DNA from: DASVBJ01 sp036375895
GTDB taxonomy: Bacteria; Actinomycetota; Actinomycetes; JACCUZ01
Reading direction: 5' to 3'
Assembly (NCBI GenBank): GCA_036375895.1
Contig: DASVBJ010000092.1
Span: 1-16,081, forward strand
DNA length: 16,081 nt
A model generated the notes under the pieces. That model did not search any database, was not told the origin of the DNA, and was given only the letters and a program-made list of their open reading frames with translations. This document shows, piece by piece, positions 1 through 6,679 of the stretch. Position 1 is the first letter of the stretch, and each line of letters starts with the position of its first letter. The position numbers and the translations under genes are program-made.

Positions 1-11
1 GCGACGGCCGA

Positions 12-52
12 GGGCTGACCCGCGCGGGCCGGCCCCTCGCGGTCGTCAGCCC
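12..52 (-). terminator. Candidate hairpin terminator after the DUF6541 gene
   Basis: An 8-base inverted repeat (gggctgac at 12-19, gtcagccc at 45-52) encloses a second 5-base repeat (ccgcg at 20-24, cgcgg at 38-42), with a 2-base bulge at 43-44. Together they give a GC-rich stem of about 13 pairs. It begins at the stop codon of the minus-strand membrane-protein gene. No T-run follows, so it is not a classic intrinsic terminator, but T-poor hairpins are common at actinobacterial gene ends. A chance fold in GC-rich DNA cannot be excluded. Confidence 0.4.
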
Positions 53-1992
53 GTCGCGCAGCGCGTCAGCTCGTACAGCCGGTAGGGCCCGGCCTCGCCG
101 ACCTGGCGGAAGGCCGACGACGACCCGACGTCGTCGATGCCCGCGTACCGCTCGAGCGTCTTCGGGTTGACCGAGAACGGGCTCCCCCCGGTGATCGCGT
201 AGCGCACGTGCTGGCGGCGTGCGGCCGCGCAGACCGCGGGCGACGTGCCGGCATCGTCGAGCCGCGATGCCAGCAGGGTGCGGTCGCCGAGCGAGAGCGA
301 CTTCTCGGTGGGCAGCAGCAGCCGCCGCCCGCTCACGAGGTAGAGGTAGGTGGCGCCGTTCCACGGGTTGGCCGCGACCACCGCGTCGTGCGGGATGAGC
401 GGGGCGAGCCGACGGAGCGCGGCGAGGTCGCTGTCGCTGGCGAAGGTGCGCCGGGGCGTCGAGTGGAAGTAACGGTCGAGGATGCCGCGGTGCTCGCCGG
501 CATAGCCCCCCGTGACCAGCACGAAGACCGCGGGCGCGACGACGGCGAGCGCCCACCCGCGACGCCAGGCCGGCGGGCTCACGCGGGTCAGGAGCCCGGT
601 CAGCGCGACCAGGGCCGCGGCCGCCGCCAGCACGGCCGGGACGACCATCAGCGCCGCCAGCCGTGGCGGGTTGTTGTACCAGGGCCAGGTCAGCAGCCGG
701 GTGCGCGGCGAGTCCACGCCGACCACCGCGACGTACAGACCGGAGGTGACGACGAGCCCGGCGACCACCCAGCGCTGCCCGCGCCCTCGCACCAGCAGCA
801 CGACGGCGCCGACGAGGACGGCGACGCCGAGCACCCACAGCCGCTCCGCCTCGCGTGGGGCGTAGAGCAGGGCCTCGATGACCGCGCCCCGGAGCGACCG
901 CTCCGGCCCGGCCGGGTTGGACAGACGCATCGACGTGGCCCGGTCGGTGAAGAAGGCGACGACCGCGACCGCGACGGCCGTGCCGGCCAGGAACGCGCCG
1001 ACCGTTCGTCCCGCCGCGCCGGGCCGCTCCCGGCGCTGCGACCAGGCCAGCGTCACGACCCGTTCCGCCACGATCAGGTAGCCGAGGATGAGCAGGCCGA
1101 TGAACGCGTTGGGGTGGGCCAGCCCCAGGCCCGGAAGGCTCGCGGCGAGGGCCAGGACGCCTCGCCCCCTGCCCAGCACCTCGCCGGGAGCGGGCCGCAC
1201 GACCGCGACCAGGATGGCGAGCGCCGCCGGCAACAGGGCGTAGCCGAGCACGTTGGGCCACAGCACGCCGTACCCCATCAGCCACCAGGGGAAGGCGGAG
1301 AAGGCCACCGACGTCACCGCGGTGGCGAGGGCCACCGCCAGGCCGGGTCCGAGCACGAGCCGCGCGAGCAGCAGGCAGCCGAGCGGCCAGACCAGCGCGG
1401 CGGTCAGGACGGCGAGGACCGAGGAGCTGACGACCACCGGCGCGCCGGACAGCTGCGACACCGTGACCACCAGGCCGTGGAACGCCGCGGGGTAGAAGCC
1501 CCCGCCGCCGATCGCCCAGAAGCCGGTCGCGTGCAGGGTCGAGATGTCGCCGTGGTCGAGCATCCACTGGGCCGCGCCCAGGTGGAAGATCGTGTCCGGT
1601 TGCTGCGGGAACCGGTCCGGCCGGTCCGTGATCGGCAGGAACACGAGGCAGAACCCGACCGCCGCCACCGCCAGGCCGACCAGGGCCGACCCGAGGGAGG
1701 CGGGCGGCGGCTCGCCCACCGGGCGCAGCAGGCGCCCGAGCACACCGGCGGCCAGCCACAGCAGGAGACAGCCGGCGACGAGCGGGCCCAGCCCCCAGCG
1801 CACCCCCGCCGCCGAGGCGGCCACCCCGGTGAGCGTCACGGTGCCCACCGACAGCAGCGGGGCGACCGCCCACGCGGCGAGGCCCCTCACCCCGAGCAGC
1901 CGCAACGCGACGACGCCCGGCACCATGACCAGCAGGAGCCCCGTCACCACGACGGGGAGCGCTTCCAGCCAGGTGGTCGTGCCCGGCGTCAT
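46..1992 (-). CDS. DUF6541-type polytopic membrane protein, probable GT-C-like glycosyltransferase or glycan-processing enzyme
   Basis: A 648-residue integral membrane protein with roughly 12-13 hydrophobic segments over residues 8-505, then a soluble C-terminal tail of about 130 residues that is probably outside the membrane. Between segment 4 and the next is a polar loop (residues about 120-165) carrying PQQPDTIFHLGA and an HGD motif. An acidic residue in the first large outer loop is typical of GT-C glycosyltransferases that use polyprenyl-phosphate sugars. The tail holds NPWNGATYLY near residue 542. This architecture matches the actinobacterial family annotated DUF6541, whose function is not established to my knowledge. 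It lies 22 bases after the dehydrogenase and is probably cotranscribed with it. ATG at 1992 was preferred over GTG at 1995; neither has a good Shine-Dalgarno. A role as transferase, ligase or polymerase in the polysaccharide pathway is inference. Confidence 0.8.
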   Translation of the reverse strand: MTPGTTTWLEALPVVVTGLLLVMVPGVVALRLLGVRGLAAWAVAPLLSVGTVTLTGVAASAAGVRWGLGPLVAGCLLLWLAAGVLGRLLRPVGEPPPASLGSALVGLAVAAVGFCLVFLPITDRPDRFPQQPDTIFHLGAAQWMLDHGDISTLHATGFWAIGGGGFYPAAFHGLVVTVSQLSGAPVVVSSSVLAVLTAALVWPLGCLLLARLVLGPGLAVALATAVTSVAFSAFPWWLMGYGVLWPNVLGYALLPAALAILVAVVRPAPGEVLGRGRGVLALAASLPGLGLAHPNAFIGLLILGYLIVAERVVTLAWSQRRERPGAAGRTVGAFLAGTAVAVAVVAFFTDRATSMRLSNPAGPERSLRGAVIEALLYAPREAERLWVLGVAVLVGAVVLLVRGRGQRWVVAGLVVTSGLYVAVVGVDSPRTRLLTWPWYNNPPRLAALMVVPAVLAAAAALVALTGLLTRVSPPAWRRGWALAVVAPAVFVLVTGGYAGEHRGILDRYFHSTPRRTFASDSDLAALRRLAPLIPHDAVVAANPWNGATYLYLVSGRRLLLPTEKSLSLGDRTLLASRLDDAGTSPAVCAAARRQHVRYAITGGSPFSVNPKTLERYAGIDDVGSSSAFRQVGEAGPYRLYELTRCATG

Positions 1993-2014
1993 CACCGGGT
2001 CAGGAGCCGGCGGG

Positions 2015-3343
2015 TCACTGCTCGCCCGCGGGGGCGGCCTGGGAGGGGCGCCGGGTGGGGACGCCGATGCCGGCCCAGACCACGTCGGCCCAGCGCTCCG
2101 GGTCGGTCACCTGCCGACCGTCGACGAGCACGGCGATGCCCGGCAGGTCGCCGGACTTCAGCTCGGCGTACTCCGGGTGGTCGGCCTGCACCACGGCGGC
2201 GTCGACCGGCTCGCCGAGGTGGTAGGGCGGGAGGTCCAGCGCGGCGAGCTCCGCGTCGGAGTACAGCGGGTCGTGCACCGACACGTCGGCACCACGGGTG
2301 CGCAGCGCCGCGACCGTCGCGAAGACGCCGGAGAACGCGGTCTCCTTCACCCCACCCCGGTAGGCGGCGCCCAGCACGGCCACGCGCCGGCCGGTGAGCG
2401 GGCCGAGCTCGGCCTCGAGCATCGCGACCGTGCGCTCCGGCATGGCGGCGTTGTGCTCGCGCGCCGTCCGGACCACGCTCGCCGCCGGGTCGTTCCACAG
2501 GTACAGGCGGGGGTAGACGGGGATGCAGTGCCCGCCCACCGCGATGCCGGGCCGGTGGATGTGGCTGAACGGCTGTGAGTTGGACGCCTCGATGACCGCG
2601 TTGATGTCGATGCCGTGCTGACCGGCGAAGAGGGCGAACTGGTTGGCCAGGCCGATGTTCACGTCGCGATAGGTGGTCTCGGCGAGCTTGGCCATCTCGC
2701 TGGCCTCGGCCGAGCCGAGGTCCCACACGCCGTTCGGGCGCGCGAGGTCGGGCCGCTCGTCGAAGTCGAGCACCGACTCGTAGAACTCGATGCCCTTCCG
2801 GGCGCTGGCCGCGTCGACGCCGCCGACCAGCTTCGGGTACTTGCGCAGGTCGGCGAACACCCGGCCGGTGAGCACCCGCTCCGGCGAGAAGACGAGGAAG
2901 AAGTCGCTGCCGGCGCTCAGGCCGGAGCCCTGCTCCAGCACGGGCAGGAAGCGGGTCCGCGTCGTTCCGACGGGCAGCGTGGTCTCGTAGGACACCAGCG
3001 TGCCCGGCTTGAGGCCGCGGGCGATGTCGGCAGTGGCGGAGTCCATCCACTCGAAGTCGGGCAGCCCGTCACCGTCGACGAAGAGCGGCACGACGACCAC
3101 CACGGCGTCGCTGCGGCTCACCGCGTCGGCCGTGTCGGTGGTGGCGCTGAGCCTGCCCTGCTCGACCGCGTCGCGCAGCCTCTCCGCCAGGTGCGCCTCG
3201 CCGGGGAAGGGCTCGACGCCGGCGTTCACCTGCGCGACGACCTGCTCGTTGACGTCGGCTCCGATGACCGTGTGCCCCTTGCCGGCGAACTGGACCGCCA
3301 GTGGGAGGCCGATCTTGCCCAGGGCGACGACCGTGATCTGCAC
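2015..3343 (-). CDS. Nucleotide-sugar 6-dehydrogenase, UDP-GlcNAc dehydrogenase type (WbpA-like)
   Basis: A 442-residue member of the UDP-glucose/GDP-mannose dehydrogenase family, full length for the family. It has an N-terminal Rossmann domain (residues 1-180, VALGKIGLPLA at 6-16, where the usual first glycine of GxGxxG is alanine), a central domain with the conserved lysine and glutamate of EMAKLAETT (216-224), the catalytic cysteine in GGHCIPVYP (Cys273), and a C-terminal UDP-binding domain starting near 318. The family oxidises C6 of a UDP- or GDP-sugar to the carboxylate in two NAD-dependent steps. Neighbouring WbpB/D/E/I-type genes make UDP-GlcNAc the likely substrate and UDP-GlcNAcA the product; that specificity is inference. 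GTG at 3343 was chosen because GGAAGG lies 6 bases upstream and the Rossmann fold starts at residue 2. The open frame extends upstream to 3442 but would cross the promoter region. Confidence 0.92.
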   Translation of the reverse strand: MQITVVALGKIGLPLAVQFAGKGHTVIGADVNEQVVAQVNAGVEPFPGEAHLAERLRDAVEQGRLSATTDTADAVSRSDAVVVVVPLFVDGDGLPDFEWMDSATADIARGLKPGTLVSYETTLPVGTTRTRFLPVLEQGSGLSAGSDFFLVFSPERVLTGRVFADLRKYPKLVGGVDAASARKGIEFYESVLDFDERPDLARPNGVWDLGSAEASEMAKLAETTYRDVNIGLANQFALFAGQHGIDINAVIEASNSQPFSHIHRPGIAVGGHCIPVYPRLYLWNDPAASVVRTAREHNAAMPERTVAMLEAELGPLTGRRVAVLGAAYRGGVKETAFSGVFATVAALRTRGADVSVHDPLYSDAELAALDLPPYHLGEPVDAAVVQADHPEYAELKSGDLPGIAVLVDGRQVTDPERWADVVWAGIGVPTRRPSQAAPAGEQ

Positions 3344-3349
3344 GGGGGA

Positions 3350-3355
3350 CCTTCC
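3350..3355 (-). promoter_or_regulatory. Ribosome binding site for the dehydrogenase gene
   Basis: On the minus strand this reads GGAAGG, 6 bases before the GTG at 3343. It fixes that GTG as the start in place of the longer open frame. The same octamer CCGGAAGG sits at the same distance from the start of the acetyltransferase gene at 10551. Confidence 0.7.
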
Positions 3356-3377
3356 GGAGGGGGAGGGGGGCCTGCAC

Positions 3378-3383
3378 AGCATA
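3378..3383 (-). promoter_or_regulatory. Putative -10 element for the dehydrogenase/DUF6541 unit
   Basis: On the minus strand this reads TATGCT, matching the actinobacterial TANNNT -10 consensus. A transcript starting about 7 bases on would have a leader of about 28 bases containing the GGAAGG ribosome site. No convincing -35 box is visible. It overlaps the plus-strand -10 candidate at 3382-3387 by two bases. Confidence 0.45.
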
Positions 3384-3387
3384 CGAT
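3382..3387 (+). promoter_or_regulatory. Putative -10 element for the plus-strand glycosyltransferase/epimerase unit
   Basis: TACGAT matches TANNNT and ends 9 bases before the GTG at 3396. No Shine-Dalgarno lies in the gap, so a leaderless or nearly leaderless transcript is likely. This is an AT-rich island in very GC-rich surroundings. Confidence 0.45.
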
Positions 3388-3395
3388 GGGCCCCC

Positions 3396-4556
3396 GTGAG
3401 CGCCCGCCCCCGCATCCTGGACATCTCGTTCTCCCCCATCACCCGCGACGCCCGGGTGATGCGGCAGGTCTCGGTGCTGGCCGGGCTGGGTGACGTGACG
3501 ACGGTGGGGTACGGACCGCACCCGCCTGCCGCGACGCGTCACCTCGAGATCGAGCCCCAGCTCAACTCCCTGCCGCGGACCCCCGGCGGCGTGCTGCGCC
3601 TGGCCGCGCGCCGCCTCAAGTCCGTGGAGGCGTCGGCCCCCGCCCTCGTGCGCGCCCTCGAGCTGATCGGCGACGACCGGTTCGACCTCGTCGTCTCCAA
3701 CGACGCCCGGGCCCTGCCGGTCGCCCACCGGGTGGCACGGGGTGCACCGGTGTGGGCGGACATGCACGAGTGGGCCGCCGAGGAGTTCTCGCACGACCCG
3801 GTGTGGCGCACCTTCGTGGCGCCGCTGATGGACCACGCCTGCCGGGCGTACCTGCCGGCCTCGGCCGCGGTCACGACCGTCTGCGACGCGCTGGCCGACC
3901 GCTACCGGGAGCGGTACGGCGTGCGGCCCGCCGTCGTGCGCAACGCCGCGCCGTGGGCCGATCTCGAGCCCGCGCCGCTCGACGGCGACAGGGTCCGTCT
4001 CGTGCACAGCGGCGGGGCCCAGAAGGGCCGCTACATCGAGCTGCTGATCGGCGCGACCAAGGCCCTCGGCGACCGCTTCACGCTGGACCTCTACCTGGTG
4101 CCGGGGGGCGACGGCGGCCGTCACCTGAAGGTGCTGCGCGAGCTGGCCGGCGGCTCCGAGCGGATCCGTTTCCACGACCCGGTCCCCCCGGCCGACCTGC
4201 CGCGGACGCTGAACGCCTTCGACGTGGGCGTCTTCTGCATGCCGCCGATCAACGTCAACGCCCGCTACGCCCTGCCCAACAAGTTCTTCGACTTCGTGCA
4301 GGCCCGGCTCGCGGTCGCCGTCGGCCCGGCCGACGAGATGGCGCGCCTCGTGCACCGGCACGGTCTCGGCGTGGTGTCCGACGACTTCTCCGAGACCTCG
4401 TTCGCCGAGGCCCTGTCGACGCTGACTCCGGAGCGCCTGGCCGCGTGCAAGAAGGCCTCCGACGCGGCGTCGCGGGAGCTGAGCTCGGAGACCGACGAGC
4501 GGGTCGAGACCGACCTCGTGCGCGAGCTGCTCGGCGCCACCACGACCGCGCGGTGA
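3396..4556 (+). CDS. GT-B fold glycosyltransferase (GT4/GT1-like)
   Basis: A 386-residue cytoplasmic glycosyltransferase. The N-terminal half carries RDARVMRQVSVLAGLGDVTTVGYG (residues 18-40; the acceptor-side Rossmann pattern), FDLVVSNDARALP (96-108) and a WADMHEWAAEEF segment (120-131) in the acceptor region. The C-terminal half has the start of the nucleotide-sugar domain at RLVHSGGAQKGRYIELLI (201-218) and the family signature LPNKFFDFVQARLAVAVGP (293-311). Such enzymes transfer a sugar from a nucleotide donor to a lipid-linked acceptor; donor and linkage cannot be read from sequence. GTG at 3396 was chosen because the domain starts directly after it and a -10-like TACGAT precedes it. The open frame runs back to 3000, but that part lies antisense to the dehydrogenase. 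It overlaps the next gene by four bases (GTGA). Confidence 0.9.
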   Translation: MSARPRILDISFSPITRDARVMRQVSVLAGLGDVTTVGYGPHPPAATRHLEIEPQLNSLPRTPGGVLRLAARRLKSVEASAPALVRALELIGDDRFDLVVSNDARALPVAHRVARGAPVWADMHEWAAEEFSHDPVWRTFVAPLMDHACRAYLPASAAVTTVCDALADRYRERYGVRPAVVRNAAPWADLEPAPLDGDRVRLVHSGGAQKGRYIELLIGATKALGDRFTLDLYLVPGGDGGRHLKVLRELAGGSERIRFHDPVPPADLPRTLNAFDVGVFCMPPINVNARYALPNKFFDFVQARLAVAVGPADEMARLVHRHGLGVVSDDFSETSFAEALSTLTPERLAACKKASDAASRELSSETDERVETDLVRELLGATTTAR

Positions 4557-5548
4557 CGCCGGTGCAGTCGGACAGCCCGTCGGTCCTGCACGTCAACGAC
4601 TGCGCCTTCACGGCAGAGCGGCTGCTGGTCGAGGCGCACCGCCGGGGCCTGCCCTGGCACTTCCTGCCCGTCGCCGCGACCGGACGGACGTGGGTGGGCC
4701 CGCGGGCCAAGGCCGAGAAGGCGGTGCGGGGTGCGGCGTGGCTCGCCCGGCTGGCCGGCGGCGCCGCGCGCCACGACCTGCTGCACGTGCACTCCGGCAG
4801 CGTCTACCGGCACAGCCGGCTGGTGCCGAGACGGTTCGTCCTCCACCTGCACGGCACCGACATCCGCACGCTGCAGTACGACCCGGCCTGGCGCCGGACC
4901 ATCCACGACGCCGTGACCTCGGCCCGGGCGGTGTTCTTCTCCACCCCGGACCTGGCCGAGCACACCCTGCCGCTGCGGCCCGACGCGACGTACCTGCCGG
5001 TGCCGATCGACGTCGGGCGGCTCCCCCGGTGGCAGCCGGCGGACGGCACCCCCCGGGTGCTGTTCGCCTCCCGGTGGGACCCGAGCAAGGGCATCGACGC
5101 GCAGCTGAGCACCGCCGAGGCACTCGTGCGCGGGCTGGCCGGCCGGGCCGAGGTCGTCGGGCTGGACTGGGGGGAGGCGGCGTCCCGTGCCGCGGCCGCC
5201 GGAGTGCGGCTGCTGCCGCGCACCGACCACGAGGGCTACCTCCGGACGCTCGCGGGCGCACACGTCGTGGTCGGCCAGTCGGCCGGCATCCTGGCCGCCA
5301 GCGAGCTCGAGGCGCTCGGCGTCGGCGCCCCGCTCGTGCTGCCGGTCGACCTGCCCCTCTACGAGGGGCTGACCCCGCCGGTAGCGGGCGGCGCGGTCGA
5401 CGAGGCGGTGGACGCGGTCCGCACGCTGCTCGCCGCTGCCCCGGACGAGACCGCGGCCGAGGTGCGCCGCGCCTGGGTCGCCGAGCACCACGGAGTCGAG
5501 CAGGCCGTCGACACGGTGCTGTCCGTCTACCGCAGGGTCGTGTCCTAG
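4553..5548 (+). CDS. GT-B fold glycosyltransferase, divergent GT4-like
   Basis: A 331-residue protein. The N-terminal part has SVLHVNDCAFTAERLLVEA (residues 10-28), a histidine-rich strand LLHVHSGS (76-83) and RFVLHLHGTDIR (94-105). The HGTD motif is common in GT4 enzymes. The C-terminal domain opens with RVLFASRWDPSKGIDAQL (168-185) and contains HVVVGQSAGILAASELEALGVG (237-258), the place where GT4 enzymes carry their E-x7-E donor-binding glutamates. At 331 residues it is short for GT4 and the nucleotide-binding lobe is compact. The GTG start overlaps the preceding stop as GTGA, so translational coupling is likely; a second GTG at 4562 is possible. No Shine-Dalgarno is visible. It presumably acts next to the upstream transferase on the same repeat unit; the donor is unknown. 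Confidence 0.85.
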   Translation: MTPVQSDSPSVLHVNDCAFTAERLLVEAHRRGLPWHFLPVAATGRTWVGPRAKAEKAVRGAAWLARLAGGAARHDLLHVHSGSVYRHSRLVPRRFVLHLHGTDIRTLQYDPAWRRTIHDAVTSARAVFFSTPDLAEHTLPLRPDATYLPVPIDVGRLPRWQPADGTPRVLFASRWDPSKGIDAQLSTAEALVRGLAGRAEVVGLDWGEAASRAAAAGVRLLPRTDHEGYLRTLAGAHVVVGQSAGILAASELEALGVGAPLVLPVDLPLYEGLTPPVAGGAVDEAVDAVRTLLAAAPDETAAEVRRAWVAEHHGVEQAVDTVLSVYRRVVS

Positions 5549-5551
5549 TCT
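5546..5551 (+). promoter_or_regulatory. Putative internal -10 element before the epimerase gene
   Basis: TAGTCT matches TANNNT. Its first three bases are the stop codon of the preceding glycosyltransferase gene, and it ends 9 bases before the GTG at 5560, the same spacing as at 3387/3396. The 11-base gap has no Shine-Dalgarno, which makes an extra leaderless transcript for the epimerase plausible. The hexamer is short and could be coincidence. Confidence 0.3.
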
Positions 5552-5559
5552 CGTCGTCC

Positions 5560-6612
5560 GTGAAGGTCCTCAGCGTCGTCGGGGCGCGCCCACAGTTCGT
5601 CAAGCTCGCGCCGGTCAGCGAGGCCCTGGCCGGGCGCTGCGAGCACGTGATCGTGCACACCGGCCAGCACTACGACGCCCGGATGTCGGACGTGTTCTTC
5701 GCCGACCTGCGGATCCCCGCACCCGACGTACATCTCGGCGTGGGCTCGGGCTCGCACGGTGTGCAGACCGGCGCCATGCTCGGCGCCCTGGACGGAGTGC
5801 TGGACGAGCACCGCCCCGACTGGGTCCTGGTGTACGGCGACACCAACTCGACGCTCGCCGGCACGCTCTCGGCCGTGAAGATGCACCTGCGGGTCGCCCA
5901 CCTCGAGGCCGGCCTGCGTTCCTTCAACCGCCGCATGCCCGAGGAGCACAACCGGGTCCTGACCGACCACGCCGCCGACCTGTGCCTCGCCCCGACCGAG
6001 GTGGCGATGGCGCACCTCGCGAACGAGGGTCTTGCCGCGCGGAGCCGACTCGTCGGCGACGTGATGACCGACGTCTGCATGCGGGTGGCGGCAGCGGTGC
6101 GCGACACCCGCGCGCCCCTGGCCGAGACCGTCTCGGCACCGGACGGCTACTACGTGGCGACCATCCACCGCGCCGACAACACCGACGACCCGCAGCGCCT
6201 CGAGTCGATCCTCTCCGCCCTGGGCTCGCTCGACCTTCCCGTCCTCCTGCTGGCCCACCCCCGGCTGCTCGCCAGTGCCCAGCGCCACGGCCTCAAGGTC
6301 CAGCAGGGCGGCATCGTCGTCGGCGACCCGCAGCCCTACCCCGACCTCGTCCAGCTGGTCGTCCACTCGCGCGGCGTCGTGACCGACTCCGGTGGCCTGC
6401 AGAAGGAGGCGTTCCTCCTGCGCGTGCCCTGCACGACGCTGCGCGACGAGACGGAGTGGACCGAGACCGTCGACCTGGGCTGGAACGTGCTCGCGAGCGA
6501 CCTGCGGGACCTGCGGTCGGTGGTGGACCGGCCCCGCCCCGCCGAGACGTCGGCCACGCCGTACGGCGACGGGGCGGCCGCCCACCGCGTCGCGGACATC
6601 CTGCTCAGCTGA
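5560..6612 (+). CDS. wecB: Non-hydrolysing UDP-GlcNAc 2-epimerase family (WecB/WbpI-like)
   Basis: A 350-residue protein with all the hallmarks of the non-hydrolysing UDP-N-acetylglucosamine 2-epimerase family (GT-B fold): GARPQFVKLAPV (residues 8-19), HTGQHYD (33-39), YGDTNSTLAGTL (92-103), HLEAGLRS (114-121) followed by PEEHNR (127-132), TIHRADNTDDPQRL (201-214), DSGGLQKEAF (276-285) and RDETEWTE (295-302). The family inverts C2 of UDP-HexNAc sugars through a 2-acetamidoglucal intermediate. With WbpA/B/E/D-type genes alongside, the likely substrate is UDP-2,3-diacetamido-glucuronic acid, giving UDP-ManNAc3NAcA (WbpI/WlbD role); plain UDP-ManNAc formation (WecB) is the alternative. GTG at 5560 starts the first beta strand exactly. 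It is the last gene of its unit and converges on the GT4 gene at 6667. Confidence 0.93.
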   Translation: MKVLSVVGARPQFVKLAPVSEALAGRCEHVIVHTGQHYDARMSDVFFADLRIPAPDVHLGVGSGSHGVQTGAMLGALDGVLDEHRPDWVLVYGDTNSTLAGTLSAVKMHLRVAHLEAGLRSFNRRMPEEHNRVLTDHAADLCLAPTEVAMAHLANEGLAARSRLVGDVMTDVCMRVAAAVRDTRAPLAETVSAPDGYYVATIHRADNTDDPQRLESILSALGSLDLPVLLLAHPRLLASAQRHGLKVQQGGIVVGDPQPYPDLVQLVVHSRGVVTDSGGLQKEAFLLRVPCTTLRDETEWTETVDLGWNVLASDLRDLRSVVDRPRPAETSATPYGDGAAAHRVADILLS

Positions 6613-6661
6613 CCGCAGCGGCCCGTGCCTTGAGCTCCATGACCGCTCGTGGCAGCCGGTG

Positions 6662-6679
6662 CGGGCTCAGGTGAGCCCG
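6662..6679. repeat. Inverted repeat between convergent genes
   Basis: A 7-base stem (cgggctc at 6662-6668, gagcccg at 6673-6679) with a 4-base loop lies at the 3' end of the minus-strand GT4 gene, spanning its stop codon, and 50 bases after the epimerase stop. It could act as a bidirectional terminator for the convergent units, though no T-run follows on either strand. The rest of the gap (6613-6661) shows nothing recognisable. Confidence 0.35.

Noticed and set aside
26..35. The palindrome gggccggccc as a restriction or recombination site
   Set aside because: Such GC palindromes are frequent by chance at this base composition. It lies inside the loop of the larger hairpin and has no partner elsewhere that I could see.
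208..2397. A 729-codon open frame on the plus strand antisense to the DUF6541 and dehydrogenase genes
   Set aside because: The translation is a low-complexity R/G/Q/E/H mix with no domain, typical of the antisense frame of GC-rich coding DNA. Both genes on the other strand have clear family features.
2015..3442. The longer version of the dehydrogenase starting at 3442
   Set aside because: It would add 33 residues with no family match, cover the divergent promoter region and overlap the glycosyltransferase start. GTG at 3343 has a good ribosome site.
3069..4361. A 430-codon minus-strand open frame across the first plus-strand glycosyltransferase
   Set aside because: The composition is that of a shadow frame, and the plus strand carries intact GT-B motifs with a plausible promoter.
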